From: Armatimonadota bacterium
GTDB taxonomy: Bacteria > Armatimonadota > UBA5829
Reading direction: 5' to 3'
Assembly (NCBI GenBank): GCA_026415535.1
Contig: JAOAGX010000176.1
Span: forward strand, 1 to 5,045
Length of the DNA: 5,045 bases
Shown here: positions 3,537 through 5,045 of the stretch, in pieces
Layout: each line of letters begins with the position of its first letter
How positions within the stretch are numbered: the first letter of the stretch is position 1
Notes under the pieces: model-generated
Databases searched by the model: none
What the model was told of the DNA's origin: nothing
The model's input: the letters and a program-made list of their open reading frames with translations, nothing else
Position numbers and translations under genes: made by a program

Positions 3537-5045
3537 TTGTTTCGGTTCGTTCGGAAACTGCTCTTTGGGGCACCTCTGCCAACAGCCCGGCAGATACACG
3601 AGCGCTTGCCGAAGTTCCTAGCGCTTCCCGTCTTCGCCTCGGACGCTGTCTCATCGAACGCGTACGCTACCGAAGAGATCTTGATGGCGTTGGTCGTGGT
3701 CGGCTCGGCCGCGTGGGGTGTTGCTCAAGGGGTTGCCGTCGCCATTGCAGTTCTGTTGGCGATCGTCGCCATGTCTTACCGGCAAACGATCATGGCCTAC
3801 CCGCAAGGCGGAGGCAGCTACACGGTAAGCAAGGAGAACCTGGGGGTTCTGCCTGGACTGATCGCGGCCGCGGCTCTCCTGACCGACTACGTTCTCACGG
3901 TTGCCGTGAGCGTCTCAGCCGGAGTCGCCGCCATCACCTCGGCTTACCCACAACTAGCTGGCGATAGGGCGTTGCTGGGGGTGGGCTTTGTTGCCCTGAT
4001 TGCATATGCGAATCTCCGTGGCGTGCGGGAGTCTGGATGGCTCTTTGCACCTCCGACCTACTTGTTCATCGGTGCTCTGTACTTTATGATCGTCGTTGGA
4101 ATCTACCGGGTGCTAACCCACGCCCCAATCAACCCGATCATTCCGAAGTCGTACCGCGTTCCGGTCACCCAGCCCTTGACACTCTTCCTCGTATTGCGTG
4201 CGTTTTCACAGGGGTGCGTTGCGATGACAGGGACTGAGGCGGTCGCGAATGGCATTCCGGCATTCAGGCCGCCGGAGTCAAGGAACGCAGCGACCACTCT
4301 CACGTACATGGCAGCAATCCTCGGTTCTCTCTTCATCGGAATTACCTTCCTTGCCCACGTCTACCGTGTTATCCCATCTCCCCATGAGACGGTGGTGTCC
4401 CAGATAGCCCGTGGGGTCTTTGGGCGCGGCTGGTTCTACTATCTGATCCAGTACGCGACGGCGGCAATCCTCGTCCTTGCGGCAAACACGGCGTTCCAGG
4501 ACTTTCCCAGGCTTAGCTCGATATTGGCGCGCGACCGCTTCGCGCCGCGCCAGCTTGCCAACATAGGCGACAGGCTCGTATTCTCGAACGGCATACTTGT
4601 CCTGGCAGGGGTAGCGATGGGCCTTATAATAGCGTTTCACGGCGATACGCACAGGCTCATTCCTCTCTATGCCGTTGGGGTGTTCGTATGCTTTACCCTC
4701 TCTCAGGCTGGTATGGTCATCAGACACATCAGGCTTAAGGAGCCTGGATGGAGACCGCACGCGCTCATTAACGGCGTCGGCGCGTTCGCAACTGGAGTCG
4801 TGTCCTTGGTGATTGTGGTGATGAAGTTCACGCACGGTGCGTGGATAGTGGTGGTCGTGATCCCCGTCCTGGTTCTGATCTTCCACAAGATCCATCAGCA
4901 CTACATCGAGCTGGGAAACCAGCTCAGGCTGGTGGATGCTGACCTAGAGGAGCCCGCTACCATCCGATCGACCGCTATCGTGCTCGCGGCGGGAATCCAC
5001 AGAGGGATAGTGCGCGCGCTCAAGTATGCCCGCACGCTCTCGCAC
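3537..5045 (+). CDS. kimA: KimA-like potassium/proton symporter (APC/KUP superfamily), 3' end beyond the window
   Basis: 503 codons are open to the window edge; family members run to about 600 residues. It aligns by eye with Bacillus subtilis KimA (formerly YdaO), a high-affinity K+/H+ symporter of the inner membrane with a LeuT-like fold. Landmarks are SDAVSSNAYATEE (35-47), SYRQTIMAYPQGGGSYTVSK (80-99), DYVLTVAVSVSAG (117-129), NLRG (159-162), MTGTEAVANGIPAF (230-243) and LVLAANTAFQDFP. Residues I recall as lining the K+ sites in KimA (Asp36, Tyr43, Tyr118, Thr121, Ser125, Thr230) are all present, the last as Thr231. From about residue 460 the soluble C-terminal domain starts (LRLVDADLEEP, then HRGIVRALKYARTLS) and is cut off. 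The TTG start is supported by GGGAGG upstream and by the N-terminus matching family length. KimA can also be annotated as an amino-acid permease, but the preserved K+ residues favour potassium. B. subtilis controls kimA by c-di-AMP; the leader here is too short for that riboswitch. Confidence 0.88.
   Translation, partial: MFRFVRKLLFGAPLPTARQIHERLPKFLALPVFASDAVSSNAYATEEILMALVVVGSAAWGVAQGVAVAIAVLLAIVAMSYRQTIMAYPQGGGSYTVSKENLGVLPGLIAAAALLTDYVLTVAVSVSAGVAAITSAYPQLAGDRALLGVGFVALIAYANLRGVRESGWLFAPPTYLFIGALYFMIVVGIYRVLTHAPINPIIPKSYRVPVTQPLTLFLVLRAFSQGCVAMTGTEAVANGIPAFRPPESRNAATTLTYMAAILGSLFIGITFLAHVYRVIPSPHETVVSQIARGVFGRGWFYYLIQYATAAILVLAANTAFQDFPRLSSILARDRFAPRQLANIGDRLVFSNGILVLAGVAMGLIIAFHGDTHRLIPLYAVGVFVCFTLSQAGMVIRHIRLKEPGWRPHALINGVGAFATGVVSLVIVVMKFTHGAWIVVVVIPVLVLIFHKIHQHYIELGNQLRLVDADLEEPATIRSTAIVLAAGIHRGIVRALKYARTLSH

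Noticed and set aside
3521..3967. 148-codon plus-strand frame starting at TTG 3521
   Set aside because: It overlaps the KimA-like gene in another frame, is Arg/Gly-rich without family likeness, and its start overlaps the ribosome site of the real gene.
4278..4901. 207-codon minus-strand open frame, His/Asp-rich
   Set aside because: It lies wholly antisense to the clearly recognisable KimA-like gene. Its odd composition is what antisense reading of hydrophobic membrane codons gives.

Overview
This looks like the end of a bacterial contig from an environmental or anaerobe assembly. The first 19 bases (AGATGTGTATAAGAGACAG) are the Tn5/Nextera mosaic-end adapter, not genome. The gene content is bacterial. 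The archaeal-type GTP-dependent PEP carboxykinase, an O2-sensitive anaerobic sulfatase-maturating enzyme, the KimA-type permease, strong Shine-Dalgarno sites before TTG starts and one apparently leaderless GTG start would fit an anaerobic Actinomycetota (for example Coriobacteriia-like) or Chloroflexota lineage. That placement is an inference and not firm.

Layout. (1) Positions 20-486, minus strand: N-terminal part of GTP-dependent phosphoenolpyruvate carboxykinase. It is interrupted by an in-frame TGA at codon 128, after which recognisable PEPCK sequence resumes and runs into the adapter. (2) 487-1257: about 770 bp with no convincing gene, but with inverted repeats, a diverged repeat pair and a possible leader hairpin. 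(3) 1273-2382, plus strand: a complete 369-aa radical SAM/SPASM anaerobic sulfatase-maturating enzyme, probably on a leaderless mRNA from an extended -10 promoter whose predicted +1 is the GTG start codon itself. (4) 2383-2753: a short regulatory-looking region (13-bp tandem repeat plus a 17-bp palindrome), then a small Cys-rich hypothetical protein of 83 aa, or 37 aa from an internal start preceded by a hairpin that covers its ribosome binding site. (5) 2776-3345, minus strand: a small integral-membrane methyltransferase of the isoprenylcysteine carboxyl methyltransferase/PEMT-like family. (6) 3346-3536: divergent intergenic region with a sigma70-like promoter and a perfect 11-bp inverted repeat followed by a T-rich tract. 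(7) 3537-5045, plus strand: KimA-like K+/H+ symporter (APC/KUP fold), open at the window end.

The genes do not form one pathway. PEPCK is central carbon metabolism, the maturase modifies a sulfatase that is not in the window, KimA handles potassium, and the methyltransferase target is unknown. The points most worth following are the nonsense codon in PEPCK, the two hairpin-bearing leaders placed right at predicted transcription starts, and the unrecognised Cys-rich small ORF next to the radical SAM/SPASM enzyme. I see no CRISPR array, rRNA, tRNA or insertion sequence.
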